A DNA stretch of 64,000 nt from Treponema sp. UBA4692 (GCA_002404895.1 DHKO01000050.1:124001-188000); one strand, 5' to 3'. Counted from the stretch's first letter, positions 44,681-57,500 are shown. The notes: a model not told the origin generated them from the sequence alone. Made by a program: numbers and translations.

Positions 44681-45505
44681 TTACTTCTTGCGACGTGAAA
44701 CGATGAAGCGGCTAGAAGTCTTTCTTCTATTGCGAGTCTTGTAGCCTCTACATGGCTGACCCCAAGGAGTAACAGGAACGTGTCCTTTACCAGCACCTTC
44801 ACCACCACCAAGCGGATGATCTACCGGGTTCATAGCCATACCACGAACTGTTGGACGGATACCAAGCCAGCGTTTGCGTCCAGCTTTTCCAAGCTGAGTG
44901 TTCATTCTGTCTTCGTTTCCTACGATACCAATAGTTGCATAACATTTAGCGTTAATGCGGCGAGTTTCACCTGATGGAAGACGAACGATTACATAATCGC
45001 CATCTTTAGCAGCAACAAGTGCGCCTGCACCTGCAGAGCGAACAAGCTGACCACCGCGACCAAGTGTAAGCTCGATGTTATGGATTGTGAAACCAACTGG
45101 GATAACTCCCAATGGAAGTGCATTTCCAACTGTTGGAGCTGCATTTTCACCAGCCATAATTTTCTGTCCCACTACAAGACCTTTTGGTGCGATGATGTAT
45201 CTTTTTTCACCATCAGCATAAAAAATCAAAGCAATATTAGCAGAGCGGTTAGGATCGTATTCAATAGTCTTAACTGTTCCTGGAATACCATGCTTATTGC
45301 GTTTGAAATCAATAATACGATATCTGCGTTTGTGACCGCCGCCCTGGTGTCTTACAGAAATACGACCACCAGCACCACGACCAGCATGAGATTTTAAACC
45401 TGATACCAGTGTCTTCTCGGGTCTATCTGTTGTCAGTTCATCTCTTACCAAATCAATGCGGTTTCGAGTACCGGCTGAATATGGTTTAAAAACTTTAAGA
45501 GCCAT
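44681..45505 (-). CDS. rplB: 50S ribosomal protein L2
   Basis: 274 residues. [22 protein letters not shown] and the C-terminal [16 protein letters not shown] are diagnostic. It is needed for subunit association and peptidyl transfer. Confidence 0.98.
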   Translation of the reverse strand: MALKVFKPYSAGTRNRIDLVRDELTTDRPEKTLVSGLKSHAGRGAGGRISVRHQGGGHKRRYRIIDFKRNKHGIPGTVKTIEYDPNRSANIALIFYADGEKRYIIAPKGLVVGQKIMAGENAAPTVGNALPLGVIPVGFTIHNIELTLGRGGQLVRSAGAGALVAAKDGDYVIVRLPSGETRRINAKCYATIGIVGNEDRMNTQLGKAGRKRWLGIRPTVRGMAMNPVDHPLGGGEGAGKGHVPVTPWGQPCRGYKTRNRRKTSSRFIVSRRKK

Positions 45506-45530
45506 CTGGTTCCCCTTAATTTAAGAAGGC

Positions 45531-45818
45531 TTAAACGCCTTCAAATACCTTAATTGTCTCACCAGGAGCAAGGCGTACAGTAGCCTTTTTCCAGCTGGCA
45601 GTTTTTCCAGGTTTTCCACGAACCCTTTTAACTTTGCCAAGTACATTGAGAGTTGTACAAGAAACAACTTTTACATTGAAGATTTTAGATACAGCTTCTT
45701 TAATCTGAAACTTTGTTGCATCTGGAGCTACTTTGAAAACATACTTGCCCTGCTCACGCAAAGTAGTCGCTTTCTCAGAAAGTATAGGCTCAATAATTAC
45801 ATCAGTAAGAGCGATCAT
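45531..45818 (-). CDS. rplW: 50S ribosomal protein L23
   Basis: 95 residues. VIIEPILSEKATTLREQGKYVFKVAPDATK and the V-R-G-K-P-G segment are diagnostic. It docks SRP and trigger factor at the exit. The start overlaps the rplD stop as TAATG. Confidence 0.97.
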   Translation of the reverse strand: MIALTDVIIEPILSEKATTLREQGKYVFKVAPDATKFQIKEAVSKIFNVKVVSCTTLNVLGKVKRVRGKPGKTASWKKATVRLAPGETIKVFEGV

Positions 45819-46459
45819 TATTTAGCCTCCTCTTCAAGTTTATTATAGAATTCTGAAAGATTCTTTGCCGCAGACTCAAGAACAATCACCTTTCTTCCAT
45901 AGAAAAGAGAATGTGCGCAAAGTCTGTTGTATGACAAATATTCAACATTCTTGATGTTGCGTGCAGCGCGTTTAAGCATTGCATCATCATCTTTCAAAAT
46001 AATGACTGTGCGCTCGTCCTTAACGAAATTGTTAAGAATTTTAAGCAAGTCCTTTGTTTTTCCACTTTCTACTGTGAAATCTTCAACAACAGTCAATCTG
46101 TCGCTCTGAGCCTGAAGGCTAAGAATAGATTTCATAGCAAGACGCTTTGCTTTCTTAGGCATTGCGTAGCTATAGTCGCGTGGTTTTGGTCCAAAAATTG
46201 TACCGCCGCCAACATTGATTGGTGATTTTTTATCACCACGGCGAGCGTGACCAGTTCCCTTCTGTTTGTAAGGTTTAGCATTTGAACCGTGAACTTCAGC
46301 ACGAGTTTTTGTGCAAGCAGTTCCTACACGTCTGTTAGCTAATTCATTTGTGATGGCATAGTAAATAACATCGTCGTTTACAGGAAGTCCGAACACTTTA
46401 TCATCAAGATTGATTGTGCGGAGTTCTTTACCATCGATTGAATAGACTTTCTTTTCCAT
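45818..46459 (-). CDS. rplD: 50S ribosomal protein L4
   Basis: 213 residues. The tunnel loop KPYKQKGTGHARRGDKKSPINVGGGTIFGPKPRDYSY is clear. In E. coli L4 represses the S10 operon; a matching leader upstream of rpsJ was not recognised here. Confidence 0.97.
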   Translation of the reverse strand: MEKKVYSIDGKELRTINLDDKVFGLPVNDDVIYYAITNELANRRVGTACTKTRAEVHGSNAKPYKQKGTGHARRGDKKSPINVGGGTIFGPKPRDYSYAMPKKAKRLAMKSILSLQAQSDRLTVVEDFTVESGKTKDLLKILNNFVKDERTVIILKDDDAMLKRAARNIKNVEYLSYNRLCAHSLFYGRKVIVLESAAKNLSEFYNKLEEEAK

Positions 46460-46473
46460 CTTATCCCTCGACC

Positions 46474-47094
46474 TTATTTCTTAACCGCATTCTTGACAAT
46501 AAGAGTGGTGTTTTTATTTCCCGGCACAGCACCGCGAACCATAACAACTTTGAGCTCAGGATCAATCTTAATAATTTTAAGATTCTGCACCGTAACTCTT
46601 TCACATCCCATGCGTCCTGGCATTTTGATGTTCTTAAGGCTGTGTCCTGGTGTTGTACAATTTCCTGTACCACCCGCTTCACGATGGAATTTTGAACCGT
46701 GAGTTGCACGTCCACCATGGAAGCCCCAGCGTTTCATAACACCCTGGAATCCTTTTCCTTTTGAAGTTGCTGTAACATCAAGGAATGCAGTGTTTTCAAA
46801 CAATTCAAGACCAATCTGGTCTCCAACTGCAACTTCTTTTTCAAAGTCTCTGAATTCTTTCAGATGACGTTTTGGGGAAACATTCTCCGGGAACTGACCT
46901 TTGTAAGGCTTTGTGACTTTAGATTCTTTCAAATCCTCAACACCAAGCACAACAGCGTCATATCCGTTTGCTTCCTTTGTTTTTGTAGCAATAACAGTAT
47001 TTGGTTCAACATGGATCACGGTTACTGGTGTCAGATTACCGTTTTCATCAAATACCTGTGTCATTCCTACTTTTTTTGCAATCAGACCTTTCAT
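46474..47094 (-). CDS. rplC: 50S ribosomal protein L3
   Basis: 206 residues. KGLIAKKVGMTQVFDENG start, and the GFQGVMKRWGFHGG and HRKAG-type (HREAGGTGN) central loop. I place the start at ATG 47092-47094 after AGGAG. A hairpin lies just upstream of the Shine-Dalgarno. Confidence 0.97.
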   Translation of the reverse strand: MKGLIAKKVGMTQVFDENGNLTPVTVIHVEPNTVIATKTKEANGYDAVVLGVEDLKESKVTKPYKGQFPENVSPKRHLKEFRDFEKEVAVGDQIGLELFENTAFLDVTATSKGKGFQGVMKRWGFHGGRATHGSKFHREAGGTGNCTTPGHSLKNIKMPGRMGCERVTVQNLKIIKIDPELKVVMVRGAVPGNKNTTLIVKNAVKK

Positions 47095-47115
47095 TCTGAT
47101 ATAACTCCTATAGAA

Positions 47116-47139
47116 GAATTCCGAAAAATTCTTCTTTCT
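47116..47139 (-). promoter_or_regulatory. Hairpin just upstream of the rplC ribosome-binding site
   Basis: GAAGAATT/AATTCTTC stem with a short loop. It ends a few bases before AGGAG, so it could gate rplC translation. Confidence 0.45.
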
Positions 47140-47179
47140 CGGCCGCCATCCCAGATCCATGGGACCGTACCGTTTTTTA

Positions 47180-47217
47180 CAGTAACACTCTGCTACAACG
47201 TAGTTTTGCTGTTACTG
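47180..47217 (-). other. Nested hairpin containing the rpsJ stop codon
   Basis: CAGTAACA (47210-47217 on plus as TGTTACTG) pairs with TGTTACTG (47180-47187), enclosing CTAC-GTT-GTAG. The rpsJ stop TAA lies inside the first arm. It is followed by TAAAAAACGG, with no long T-run. Confidence 0.55.
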
Positions 47218-47520
47218 TTTAATTTCAACATCAACACCGGCTGGCAATTCAAGCTTCATCAAAGAATCCATAACATCTGCTGATGGGTCAATGATGTCGA
47301 TAAGGCGTTTATGTGTTCTCATCTCGAACTGCTCACGTGACTTTTTGTTTACGTGTGGAGAACGAAGAACTGTTACCTTATTGATTTTTGTTGGAAGAGG
47401 AATAGGTCCTGAAACTTTAGCCCCTGCCTTCTGAACAGTCTGCACGATGGCTTTTGCACTCTGATCGATCAGTTCTACATCAAATGCACGAAGTCTGACA
47501 CGAATTTTGCTGTTAGCCAT
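47212..47520 (-). CDS. rpsJ: 30S ribosomal protein S10
   Basis: 102 residues. [22 protein letters not shown] and [21 protein letters not shown] are diagnostic. It also serves as NusE in antitermination. The stop lies within a hairpin. Confidence 0.98.
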   Translation of the reverse strand: MANSKIRVRLRAFDVELIDQSAKAIVQTVQKAGAKVSGPIPLPTKINKVTVLRSPHVNKKSREQFEMRTHKRLIDIIDPSADVMDSLMKLELPAGVDVEIKQ

Positions 47521-47594
47521 TTGTTTTTACTCCTAAATAACTTTAGATGAGGGAGAAAAGTCTCCCCCACCTTAATTACAATTTACGACCGATA

Positions 47595-48782
47595 CTACTC
47601 GATGATTTTTGTAACCTGACCAGAAGCGATTGTGTGTCCACCTTCGCGAATAGCAAGTTTAAGACCTTCATCCATAGCGATTGGGTGAATAAGTTCACCG
47701 ATAATCTTTACGTTGTCGCCTGGTTTTACCATGTCTGTTCCAGCCTCAAGCTCTACTGTACCTGTGATGTCAGTAGTTCTGAAGTAGAACTGTGGGCGGT
47801 ATCCTGTAAAGAATGGAGAGTGGCGTCCACCTTCTTCCTTAGAAAGAACGTAAATCTGAGCCTCGAATTTTGTGTGAGGATGGATTGATTTTGGAGCGCA
47901 AAGAACCTGTCCGCGAACAACATCTTTCTTCTCAACACCACGGAGCAAGATACCAACGTTGTCACCAGCCATACCCTGATCAAGAGTCTTCTGGAACATT
48001 TCGATACCTGTTACTGTTGTATCCTGAGTTGGACGGATACCAACAATCTGAACCGGGTCGTTCATGTTAACAACACCGCGCTCGATACGTCCTGTTACTA
48101 CAGTACCGCGTCCAGAGATTGTGAAGATATCCTCGATTGGCATCAAGAATGGTTTTTCATCATCGCGAACTGGATCATCAAACCAAGTATCCATAGCTGA
48201 AAGAAGCTCTTCAATGCACTGTGTGTTTGCTGGATCATCAGACTCGTTCAAAGCTTTGAATGCAGATCCCTTGATGATTGGTGTGTCTTCAGAGAATCCA
48301 TACTCTTTAATTGTATCTTTTACTTCCTCAACAACGAGTTCAAGAAGATCTGGGTCGTCAACAAGGTCAACTTTGTTCAAGAACACGATGATTTTCGGAA
48401 CACCAACCTGACGAGCGAGCAAGAGGTGCTCACGTGTCTGTGGCATAACTGAATCTGGAGCAGATACAACGAGAATAGCACCGTCCATCTGAGCAGCACC
48501 AGTAATCATGTTTTTGATATAGTCTGCGTGTCCTGGGCAGTCGATGTGAGCGTAGTGGCGCTTGTCTGACTGATACTCAAGGTGACGTGTGTTGATTGTG
48601 ATACCACGTGCTTTTTCCTCTGGAGCATTGTCGATTTCATCATACTTAAGAGCGTGGTCACCGTACTTTTTAGCACAGTACTGAGTGATAGCTGCTGAAA
48701 GTGTTGTCTTACCATGGTCTACGTGACCAATAGTACCAACGTTCATGTGAGGTTTAGTTCTAACGAACTTCTCCTTAGCCAT
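47595..48782 (-). CDS. tuf: Elongation factor Tu
   Basis: 395 residues. G1 [10 protein letters not shown]3 DCPGH, G4 NKVD; domains 2 and 3 are complete ([13 protein letters not shown]; the last block [13 protein letters not shown]). It delivers aminoacyl-tRNA. It heads the S10 operon here. fusA, often between rpsG and tuf, is absent from the window. Confidence 0.98.
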   Translation of the reverse strand: MAKEKFVRTKPHMNVGTIGHVDHGKTTLSAAITQYCAKKYGDHALKYDEIDNAPEEKARGITINTRHLEYQSDKRHYAHIDCPGHADYIKNMITGAAQMDGAILVVSAPDSVMPQTREHLLLARQVGVPKIIVFLNKVDLVDDPDLLELVVEEVKDTIKEYGFSEDTPIIKGSAFKALNESDDPANTQCIEELLSAMDTWFDDPVRDDEKPFLMPIEDIFTISGRGTVVTGRIERGVVNMNDPVQIVGIRPTQDTTVTGIEMFQKTLDQGMAGDNVGILLRGVEKKDVVRGQVLCAPKSIHPHTKFEAQIYVLSKEEGGRHSPFFTGYRPQFYFRTTDITGTVELEAGTDMVKPGDNVKIIGELIHPIAMDEGLKLAIREGGHTIASGQVTKIIE

Positions 48783-49253
48783 GTGTTTCTCCTTTGCCGA
48801 ACTCTTGCCCGGCGAAAAAAAAATTGTTTATGTGTTGCACTTTAAGCCAGAATACTTGTCTTTCAACTGAAAAACTCATATTCGCAGACACACTGTTTTA
48901 TATATTATTTGATTTTAAGCGACAGATAGGAAAATGAGAGTTTTCAACTCGTCATAAAAGCGTTTTATCAAATTCAAAACACTTTTCCGGAACCACCGCA
49001 AAAGCACAAATAATCAAGTTTAACGGTTTGAAATCCAGAAAAATCGGGAATCTCAAGCCTTGTCTTTAAGGTTTTGAGAGCGGCAACCTGAAAATGTCAA
49101 GCATTAACTTTACGGCGTCGCCAGACTTAATAAAATTGAAGTCCGCCCAATATCTCAAAGAACATACTTAACCAAACTACGGTCAATAATCAGTTCAATA
49201 TTTATACAATATTAAAAAAAAAATTGCAATAGCAGAGATTCCGAAAATGCAAT
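48783..49253. other. Long intergenic region upstream of tuf
   Basis: About 470 nt with no credible ORF. It must hold the tuf promoter and leader. Candidates seen are a TTGACA (minus strand, 49095-49100) with only a poor -10, and AT-rich -10-like strings near 48898-48910 without a spaced -35. I could not settle the promoter. Confidence 0.5.
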
Positions 49254-49285
49254 AAAAAAGGACTTTGGCTCAAAAACCAAAGTCC
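49254..49285 (-). terminator. Terminator after rpsG
   Basis: On the minus strand GGACTTTGG/CCAAAGTCC (9 bp) is followed by TTTTTTATT. It closes the trnT-to-rpsG transcription unit and separates it from tuf. Confidence 0.92.
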
Positions 49286-49302
49286 TTGTCATAAAAAGAA
49301 AA

Positions 49303-49773
49303 CTACCAGCGATAGTGAGCAAAAGCCTTGTTAGCCTCAGCCATCTTATGTGTGTCTTCCTTCTTCTTGTAAGCAGAACCAGTGTTGTTGAATGCGTCAA
49401 GCAACTCAGCAGCAAGAGTGTCAGCCATGCCGTGTCCAGAGCGTGACCGAGCAGCCGCAATAATCCAGCGCATTGCGAGAGCTTCCTTGCGAACATCTCT
49501 AATTTCTACTGGAACCTGATAAGTCGCACCACCAACTCGGCGAGACTTAACTTCCACAGCAGGTTTCACGTTCTCAAGAGCTTTAAGGAAAACTTCAAGA
49601 GGATCTTTGTCGGTCTTTGTCTTGAGCTGCTCCATAGCCTTGTAAACGATTTTTGTACATGTATCTTTTTTTCCGTCGAGCATCATGCGCGCAACGAATT
49701 TTGTAACAACCGGGCTATTGTATTTTGTATCAGGCACAATAGGACGATTTACGGATTTCTTATGTCTTCCCAT
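49303..49773 (-). CDS. rpsG: 30S ribosomal protein S7
   Basis: 156 residues. [19 protein letters not shown] and [27 protein letters not shown] are diagnostic. It nucleates the 30S head. Confidence 0.98.
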   Translation of the reverse strand: MGRHKKSVNRPIVPDTKYNSPVVTKFVARMMLDGKKDTCTKIVYKAMEQLKTKTDKDPLEVFLKALENVKPAVEVKSRRVGGATYQVPVEIRDVRKEALAMRWIIAAARSRSGHGMADTLAAELLDAFNNTGSAYKKKEDTHKMAEANKAFAHYRW

Positions 49774-49793
49774 AGTAATTCTCCTTTATACCA

Positions 49794-50168
49794 TTAAGCC
49801 TTTGGTCTCTTAGCGCCGTACTTTGAACGACCGCGTTTGCGTCCGTCAACACCGAGAGTATCTTTTGTACCACGAATAATGTGATAGCGCACACCAGGAA
49901 GATCCTTTACACGACCGCCACGGATAAGAACAACTGAGTGCTCCTGCAAGTTGTGGCCAATTCCTGGAATGTATGCAGTTACTTCAATTCCATTTGACAA
50001 GCGAACACGAGCTACCTTTCGGAGAGCTGAGTTTGGTTTTTTAGGTGTAACAGTCATTACACGTGTGCAAACGCCACGTTTCTGCGGGCAAGACTCAAGC
50101 GCGGGAGCTTTTGTCGCATTAGCCACTGACTTTCTACCCTTTCTAACAAGTTGGTTAATTGTAGGCAT
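49794..50168 (-). CDS. rpsL: 30S ribosomal protein S12
   Basis: 124 residues. [24 protein letters not shown] and [16 protein letters not shown] are diagnostic. The lysine in TPKKPNS is the classical streptomycin-site residue in wild-type form. Confidence 0.98.
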   Translation of the reverse strand: MPTINQLVRKGRKSVANATKAPALESCPQKRGVCTRVMTVTPKKPNSALRKVARVRLSNGIEVTAYIPGIGHNLQEHSVVLIRGGRVKDLPGVRYHIIRGTKDTLGVDGRKRGRSKYGAKRPKA

Positions 50169-50225
50169 CGCCTATTTCTCCTATATAAATCCGGCCAGCA
50201 CTCCGGATGAAATGCAATAAAATCA

Positions 50226-50261
50226 CCTTTCAAGATAGGTCTAATCAGATTACTTGAAAGG
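50226..50261 (-). other. Hairpin between rpoC and rpsL
   Basis: CCTTTCAAG (50226-50234) pairs with CTTGAAAGG (50253-50261), 9 bp over an 18-nt loop. There is no T-run of note, so it is a processing site or weak attenuator rather than a full terminator. Confidence 0.55.
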
Positions 50262-50282
50262 CAATTTTCTGTCAATCAGTCT

Positions 50283-53200
50283 TTATTCCGATTTGTCATC
50301 AGAAGCCATAGAGTCAAAAGCAGAGTCGTCCATTACAGACTCAAGCGCCTTCTCTTCCTGACGCTTGCGCAAGATTTCTTCCATCTGCTCGTCAAGGTCT
50401 TCATCAGAAGTATCGAAAAGTTTTACATCTCTGTAATCTCTGATGCCAGTTCCAGCAGGAATCATGCGTCCGATGATTACGTTCTCCTTCAAGCCGTGCA
50501 GAGGGTCTGTTGAGCCTTGAATTGCGGCGTTTGTAAGAACGCGGGTTGTCTCCTGGAATGAAGAAGCCGAGATAAACGAGTCTGTGGCAAGAGCCGCCTT
50601 TGTGATTCCCTGGAACATAGGGCGAGCGACCGCCGGCTGACCGCCTTCCGCAACAACACGCGCGTTTTCCTCATGGAAATGATACTTGTCAACCTGCTGA
50701 CCGAAGATGAATCTCGTGTCTCCGACAGAAACGACCTCAACCTTGCGGAGCATCTGGCGAACGATAACACCGATGTGCTTGTCATCAATAGATACGCCCT
50801 GAGCAGAGTATACCGACTGAATCTCGTTCATCAAATAATCCATAAGCGCATTTTCGCCGAGGATTGCAAGAATATCGTGCGCGCTTGGCGAACCGTCGCA
50901 AAGCTGCTCGCCTGCCTCAACAGTGTCTCCGTCGCGGACAAGCATACGTCTCGTCATTGGAACAAGATGCTCGTATTCTTTTCCGTACTCATCCTCAACA
51001 ATTACAGTGCGCTTTCCTTTTGAAACGTTGCCGAATTTGACAATTCCTGAAATCTGGGCGAGAACGCACGGAGTCTTTGGCTTGCGCGCCTCAAACAATT
51101 CAGATACCCGAGGAAGACCACCGGTAATATCGTTCGTTTTCGCAGCCGCAACAGGAAGACGGGCAAGAGTCTCGCCAGCCTTAATCTGCTGCTTGTCGTC
51201 AACATCAAGAACGGCGTCCGCAGGCAAGAAGTAAGAGCCAAGGTTGTTTCCAGCCTCATCAGTAATCAAGATACGAGGCTGTTTTTCTCCCAAGTGCAAG
51301 TCAGAGATGTGGCGCTCGATGTTTCCGTTGTCAAGGACTTTCTCCTCCAAAGTTACACCCGGAATAACGTCCTCAAAGTGAACGTATCCTGAAACTTCGG
51401 CAATGATAGGCTCTTTTGACGGATCGAATGTTCCGAGAACCTGCTCAGCCTCGCAGACATCGCCCTCTTTCGCAGTTATTGTAGAACCGTTGACGATTTC
51501 AATTTTCTGCTCGTTGCCCAAGAGATAAAGCTTGTTGTCCTTAATCTGAATGTGGCCGTTTTCTTTTGCAACAAAGTCTCCGCCCTTTCTTTCGATAAGA
51601 ACACCGCCTTTGAGAATACGTCCGCCGTCAGAAACTGCAAGCTTGTCGCCCTTTCCGATTTCAGCAGAATCGATGATTCTTGTCACCATCATATAGCCCT
51701 TACGTGTGAAGAGCTTGTTTCCATCGTCTGTAGGAACATTTGTTCCGTTGATAGAACCGATGATGATTGGATATTTAAGCAAGATGCGGTTATCCTCTGT
51801 CGCTTTTGACGCAGTACCTCCGACGTGGAAAGTACGCATTGTAAGCTGTGTACCAGGCTGTCCGATTGACTGGGCAGCGATGATTCCGACCGCCTCGCCG
51901 ATTTCAACAAGCTTGTTGCGGGCAAGATTTTTGCCGTAGCATTTTACACAAACACCGTGCTCAGCCTCGCAAGTGAGAACTGTGCGAAGCTTGACTTTCT
52001 CAACGCCAGCTTCCTCGATTTTCTTTGCAAGCTCGTCAGTAATGTACTCGTTCACATCGCAGAGAAGCTCTCCAGTAACCGGGTGAATCACACGCTCGAT
52101 TGTGAAGTGGCCGGCAATTCTTGCAGAAAGCGGAGTGATAATCTCGTCTCCGTTCTTGATTGCCGTGTAGTCAATGCCGTTGATTGTGCCGCAGTCGTCC
52201 TCGTTTACAACAACATCCTGCGCAACATCGACAAGACGTCTTGTCATGTATCCAGCATCAGCAGTCTTCAAAGCTGTATCGGTAAGACCTTTTCGAGCAC
52301 CGTTTGAAGAAATGAAGTATTCGATAACCGAAAGTCCTTCCTTGAAGTTTGAGCGTACAGGAAGCTCGATGATGTCTCCGTTAGGCTTAGCCATCAAGCC
52401 GCGCATTGCCGCCAGCTGAGAAATCTGCTTCTTAGAACCGCGGGCTCCGGAATCAGCCATCATATAGATTGTGTTGAATCCGTCTTTATCCGCGCGGAAC
52501 TGATCCATCATTATGTCAGTGAGCTTTTCATTTGTGCGCTGCCAAACGTCTGTTACCTTGTTGTATCTTTCCTCGGCAGTGATAGTTCCCTTTGAATACT
52601 GTCCTACGATGCCTTCAACAATCTTGTTCGCCTCGTCAACCATCTCTTTCTTTTCAGGAGGAATGAGAATATCGTCCATTGAAAGAGTCGCGCCAAAGAA
52701 CGTCGCGTTGTGGTAGCCGACAGCCTTGATTGCGTCGAGCATGCGGATTGTAATCCAAGGTCCCTGCAGATGATAGACATTTGTAATCATCGACTTGAGC
52801 TTTTTGTCGCCCATCTGCTCGTTCACGTATCCGACTTCCTCCGGCATCTCTGCGTTGAAGCGGATTCTTCCGGCAGTTGTAACAATCAAGTCGCCTTTCT
52901 TGAAATCGCCAGCCTTGAAAGAGTCTTTTGGAGCCGGAAGCTTGATTTCAGCCTGCCATTCGATGTATCTGTCTTCCGCCGCTGTGAAAGCCTCGTCCGC
53001 TGAAGAGAATCTCTTGTAGCGAATCTGGCCGTCTTCCATTTTCGGACCGCCCTTCGCGTGCGGCTTTACAGCAGTCATATAGTAGATTCCAAGAACCATG
53101 TCCTGAGACGGAAGAACAATCGGGTTTCCATTTGCCGGGTCAAGCAAGTTTCTTGCAGAAAGCATCAAAGTCCAACATTCCATCTGCGCAGCCTGCGTAA

Positions 53201-54587
53201 GAGGAACGTGGATAGCCATCTGGTCTCCGTCGAAGTCGGCGTTGAAAGCCTTGCAGGCGAGCGGATGAAGCTTAAGAGCCTTTCCCTCAACAAGAACCGG
53301 CTCGAAAGCCTGAATTCCCAGGCGGTGCAAAGTAGGAGCGCGGTTGAGCATTACAGGATGCTCGCGAACAACCTCGTCCAAAATCGCGTAAACTTCAGGA
53401 GATTCCTGCTCAACGAGCATTTTCGCCTTTTTAATATTGAAAACAACATCCTTGTCAACGAGCTTCTTCATAATGAACGGCTTGAAAAGCTCCAAAGCCA
53501 TTTTTGTAGGAAGACCGCACTGCCAAAGCTTAAGCTCAGGGCCTACAACGATTACAGAACGTCCGGAATAGTCAACACGTTTTCCGAGAAGATTCTGACG
53601 GAAGCGTCCCTGCTTTCCTTTGAGCATATCTGAAATCGATTTGAGAGGGCGGCTTGAAGCGCCTTTTACAGTATGGTTGCGGTTTGAGTTGTCAAACAAG
53701 GCGTCAACAGCTTCCTGCAGCATTCTCTTCTCGTTTCTGATGATGATGTCAGGAGCAGAAAGAGACATAAGCCTCTTCAAGCGGTTGTTTCTGTTGATAA
53801 CGCGTCTGTACAAGTCGTTAAGGTCAGATGTGGCGAAACGACCTCCGTCAAGCTGAACCATAGGACGCAAATCCGGCGGAATTACTGGAATCACATCCAT
53901 AATCATCCATGAAGCCTTGTTTCCCGAATTTCTGAAATCCTCGACAATCTGAATTCTCTTAAGAAGACGCTTGTCTGATTTTGTGCCTTTCTCAATCATT
54001 TTTGCGCGAAGCTCAGCGGCAAGCTCGTCAAGGTCAAGCTGCTCAAGCAGAGTCTTGATTGCCTCGGCTCCCATTCCAGCAACGAACGACTGTCCGCGCT
54101 CAAGAGCCTCATTGTACTCGTCTTCTGTGAGGAGCTGCATTTTCTTGAGGTCGGTGTCGCCCGGGTCAATCACGATATATTTCTCGTAGTACAAGACAGC
54201 CTTGAGAGACGCAACCTGCAAGTCGAGCAAAAGTCCCATTCTGCTTGGAACAGAACGGTAATACCAGATGTGGCTTACAGGAGCCGCAAGCTCAATATGT
54301 CCTGCGCGCTCGCGGCGAACCTTAAAGTGGGTAACTTCAACGCCGCAGCGGTCGCAAATCACGCCCTTGTAGCGAATTGACTTGAATTTTCCGCAGTAAC
54401 ATTCCCATTCCTTTGTAGTTCCGAAAATGCGCTCGCAGAAAAGTCCGTCCCTCTCCGGCCGAAGCGTGCGGTAGTTGATTGTCTCTGGCTTTTTTACCTC
54501 GCCGTAAGACAGCGCGCGGATTCTTTCCGGAGAAGCAAGCTTTATATTGATAGAATCAAAATCTTTCTCTTCGCGATTATTCTGCAT
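50283..54587 (-). CDS. rpoC: RNA polymerase beta' subunit
   Basis: 1434 residues. N-terminal zinc site [20 protein letters not shown], catalytic NADFDGDQM, trigger-loop/bridge region around [16 protein letters not shown], and a second zinc site [13 protein letters not shown]. The acidic C-terminus is Asp/Glu/Ser-rich. I place the start at ATG 54585-54587, 7 nt after GAGGAG, overlapping rpoB by 11 nt; the ATG at 54593 is too close to the Shine-Dalgarno. Confidence 0.97.
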   Translation of the reverse strand: MQNNREEKDFDSINIKLASPERIRALSYGEVKKPETINYRTLRPERDGLFCERIFGTTKEWECYCGKFKSIRYKGVICDRCGVEVTHFKVRRERAGHIELAAPVSHIWYYRSVPSRMGLLLDLQVASLKAVLYYEKYIVIDPGDTDLKKMQLLTEDEYNEALERGQSFVAGMGAEAIKTLLEQLDLDELAAELRAKMIEKGTKSDKRLLKRIQIVEDFRNSGNKASWMIMDVIPVIPPDLRPMVQLDGGRFATSDLNDLYRRVINRNNRLKRLMSLSAPDIIIRNEKRMLQEAVDALFDNSNRNHTVKGASSRPLKSISDMLKGKQGRFRQNLLGKRVDYSGRSVIVVGPELKLWQCGLPTKMALELFKPFIMKKLVDKDVVFNIKKAKMLVEQESPEVYAILDEVVREHPVMLNRAPTLHRLGIQAFEPVLVEGKALKLHPLACKAFNADFDGDQMAIHVPLTQAAQMECWTLMLSARNLLDPANGNPIVLPSQDMVLGIYYMTAVKPHAKGGPKMEDGQIRYKRFSSADEAFTAAEDRYIEWQAEIKLPAPKDSFKAGDFKKGDLIVTTAGRIRFNAEMPEEVGYVNEQMGDKKLKSMITNVYHLQGPWITIRMLDAIKAVGYHNATFFGATLSMDDILIPPEKKEMVDEANKIVEGIVGQYSKGTITAEERYNKVTDVWQRTNEKLTDIMMDQFRADKDGFNTIYMMADSGARGSKKQISQLAAMRGLMAKPNGDIIELPVRSNFKEGLSVIEYFISSNGARKGLTDTALKTADAGYMTRRLVDVAQDVVVNEDDCGTINGIDYTAIKNGDEIITPLSARIAGHFTIERVIHPVTGELLCDVNEYITDELAKKIEEAGVEKVKLRTVLTCEAEHGVCVKCYGKNLARNKLVEIGEAVGIIAAQSIGQPGTQLTMRTFHVGGTASKATEDNRILLKYPIIIGSINGTNVPTDDGNKLFTRKGYMMVTRIIDSAEIGKGDKLAVSDGGRILKGGVLIERKGGDFVAKENGHIQIKDNKLYLLGNEQKIEIVNGSTITAKEGDVCEAEQVLGTFDPSKEPIIAEVSGYVHFEDVIPGVTLEEKVLDNGNIERHISDLHLGEKQPRILITDEAGNNLGSYFLPADAVLDVDDKQQIKAGETLARLPVAAAKTNDITGGLPRVSELFEARKPKTPCVLAQISGIVKFGNVSKGKRTVIVEDEYGKEYEHLVPMTRRMLVRDGDTVEAGEQLCDGSPSAHDILAILGENALMDYLMNEIQSVYSAQGVSIDDKHIGVIVRQMLRKVEVVSVGDTRFIFGQQVDKYHFHEENARVVAEGGQPAVARPMFQGITKAALATDSFISASSFQETTRVLTNAAIQGSTDPLHGLKENVIIGRMIPAGTGIRDYRDVKLFDTSDEDLDEQMEEILRKRQEEKALESVMDDSAFDSMASDDKSE

Positions 54588-57500
54588 CCTCATTCTCCTC
54601 TTTTCCGAAATCAGAACTAGCTTTGTCAATCAATTCCTGATCACGTTCTGTCAATGCGACAGGTTTTCCTTTTGCGTCATAAATTGTGAAGTCAAGTCCA
54701 AGACCGCGAAGCTCCTGAACCATTACGTTGAATGATTCCGGCACTCCAATCGGAGACTGCGGGTCGCCCTTTACAATCGACTCGTAAATCTTCGAGCGTC
54801 CGTTCATATCGTCAGACTTGATTGTCATCATTTCCTGCAATGTGTTTGCAGCTCCGTATGCTTCCAAAGCCCAAACTTCCATTTCTCCAAGACGCTGGCC
54901 TCCGAACTGAGCTTTTCCTCCGAGAGGCTGCTGAGTAACGAGAGAGTAAGGTCCTGTAGAACGGGCATGCATCTTGTCATCAACAAGGTGATGCAGCTTA
55001 AGATAATAGATGACACCTACGAAAATCGGGTTCACAAACGGCTCGCCAGTGCGTCCGTCGCGCACAATCTGCTTAGAATCCGGGCTAAGACCAGCTTCCT
55101 TGAGCTTTTCCGCAATCATTTCCTGAGAAGGAGTCTGGAAAGCAGGACACTCGAAATACTGGTTGAGATAGCGTCCGGCAATTCCAAGCTCCGATTCCAT
55201 AATCTGACCTATGTTCATGCGGGAAGGTACACCAAGCGGGTTCAAGCAGACATCGAGCGGAGTTCCGTCTTCAAGGAACGGCATATCCTCTTCTGGAAGG
55301 ATTCTCGCGACAACACCTTTGTTTCCGTGTCGTCCGGCCATTTTGTCGCCTTCGCGGAGCTTACGTTTGTTTGCGATAAGAACTTTCACAACTTCGTCAA
55401 CTCCAGGGCTAAGGTCGTCGCCCTCGCTTCTCTTCATTCTCTGAACATCGATTACAACGCCCTCGACTCCGTGCGGAACGCGCAAAGAAGAGTCTCTTAC
55501 TTCCTTCGCCTTTTCACCGAAGATTGAGTTCAAGAGCTTGAATTCAGGAGTTGTCTCTGTCTCTGATTTCGGAGTAACTTTTCCGACAAGAATATCGCCC
55601 GAGCGGACTTTCGCTCCGACTCTAACGATACCCTCAGCATCAAGGTTGTCCAAGGATTTCTCTGATGTGTTCGGAATATCGCGCGTGATTTTCTCAGGGC
55701 CGAGCTTTGTCTCTCTGATTTCAATCGGGAATTCCTTGATATGGATAGAAGTGTACATATCTTCCTTGACTACGCGGCGGCTGATAAGAACAGCGTCCTC
55801 ATAGTTGTATCCATTCCACGGAACGAATCCGACAAGCAAGTTGCGTCCAAGAGAAAGCTCGCCGTTAAATGTTGCAGGACCGTCTCCAAGAACATCGCCT
55901 TTCTTGACTTTCTCGCCCACCTGAACAATCGGTCTCTGGTGATAGCAAGTGTCCTGGTTTGTTCTCTGGTATTTCATAAGCGGATATTCATCGATTCCGT
56001 CAGAATCATCGCGCTTAATCTTAATCAAATCGCTTGCGACAAAGATAACTTCGCCGTCGTGCTTTGCCTTGATAAGAACGCCTGAGTCATAAGCGGCCTT
56101 CTTTTCCATTCCAGTTCCAACATAAGGCGGCTCCGGAAAAAGAAGAGGAACGCCCTGACGCTGCATATTGCAGCCCATCAAAGCGCGGTTCGCGTCATCA
56201 TGCTCAAGGAAAGGAACGAGAGATGCCGAAACCGAGATAACCTGGCGCGGAGAAACGTCCATGTACTGAATATCCTTTACAGAACGTGTCGTGTAGTCTC
56301 CCTGATGTCGGCAAGAAACCATTTCAGTCGGGAACGAGCCGTCAGCCTTCATGCCCTCGGCAACCTGTCCGACATAATATCTGTCCTCGTCCATTGCGGA
56401 AAGGTAATCAATCTGGTCTGTCGCTTTTCCGTTCTCAACTTTTCGGTACGGAGTCTCCAAAAATCCGTAGTCGTTAACTCTTGTGTAGATAGCAAGAGAA
56501 ACAATCAAGCCGATGTTCGGTCCTTCAGGAGTCTCAATCGGACACATCCGTCCATAGTGAGTGTAATGAACATCGCGGACCTCGAATCCTGCGCGGTCGC
56601 GTGAAAGTCCGCCAGGTCCCAAAGCGTTAAGACGTCGCTTGTGTGTAAGCTCAGAAAGAGGGTTTACCTGATCCATGAACTGAGAAAGCTGTGAAGAGCC
56701 GAAGAATTCCTTGATAGCGGCAACAATCGGTTTTATGGAAATCAAATCCTGCGGCTTCATCGTCTCGGTCTCTTTGAGGTTCATTCTTTCTTTTGCGATT
56801 CGCTCCATGCGGCTGAAGGCAGTCTTGATTGCGTTTGTCATCAGCTCGCCCACAGAACGGATTCGGCGGTTTCCGAGGTGGTCAATATCATCAGTCTTTT
56901 CGTTTCCAATGTAAACGTTGATAAGGCGTTTCATTGTCTGGATAATATCTTCCTTTACCAAAGTGAAATCGTCATAAGGATTCTCATAGTTGAACTTTTT
57001 GTTCAGCATATAGCGTCCGACACGTCCCAAATCGTAGCGGCGGATGCTGAAGAACATTGAGTTCAGGTCTTTCTCTGCGTTCTCAACTGTGATTGGCTCG
57101 CCAGGCATAAGAATCGCATAAACAGCGGCCAAAGCGTCTTCTTTTGTCGGCTCCTCGTTTTCCGCGCCTTCTTTCGAGTATTTGATGTCCTCGCGCTCGA
57201 AGCAGTTGATAATCATATCGCTGTCGAGCGATGGATTCTGCTCTTCCTTGTCGCCAGGGCGTTTTCTCGCGTCAAATTTAATCACGTTGATTTCTTTGAT
57301 ATTCTGGGCAAGCAAGTCATCGATGTCGTGAGGATGCAACTTTGTTCCCGCGCGGAAAAGGATTTTCTCGTTTCCGTCGTCATCTTTCGCGGAGATTGCC
57401 TTCGCAAGGACTTTGTCAACGAGCGAATCTTTTACAGCTTCTGAAACTTCAATATTTTCTGTTTTATAGAAGCAAGAGATGATTTCCTCGCGCGAGTTAT

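Noticed and set aside
49072..49100. tuf promoter using TTGACA at 49095-49100
   Set aside because: The -10 at 17 bp (TCAAAA) is poor and the start would lie about 280 nt upstream of tuf; kept only as a possibility.
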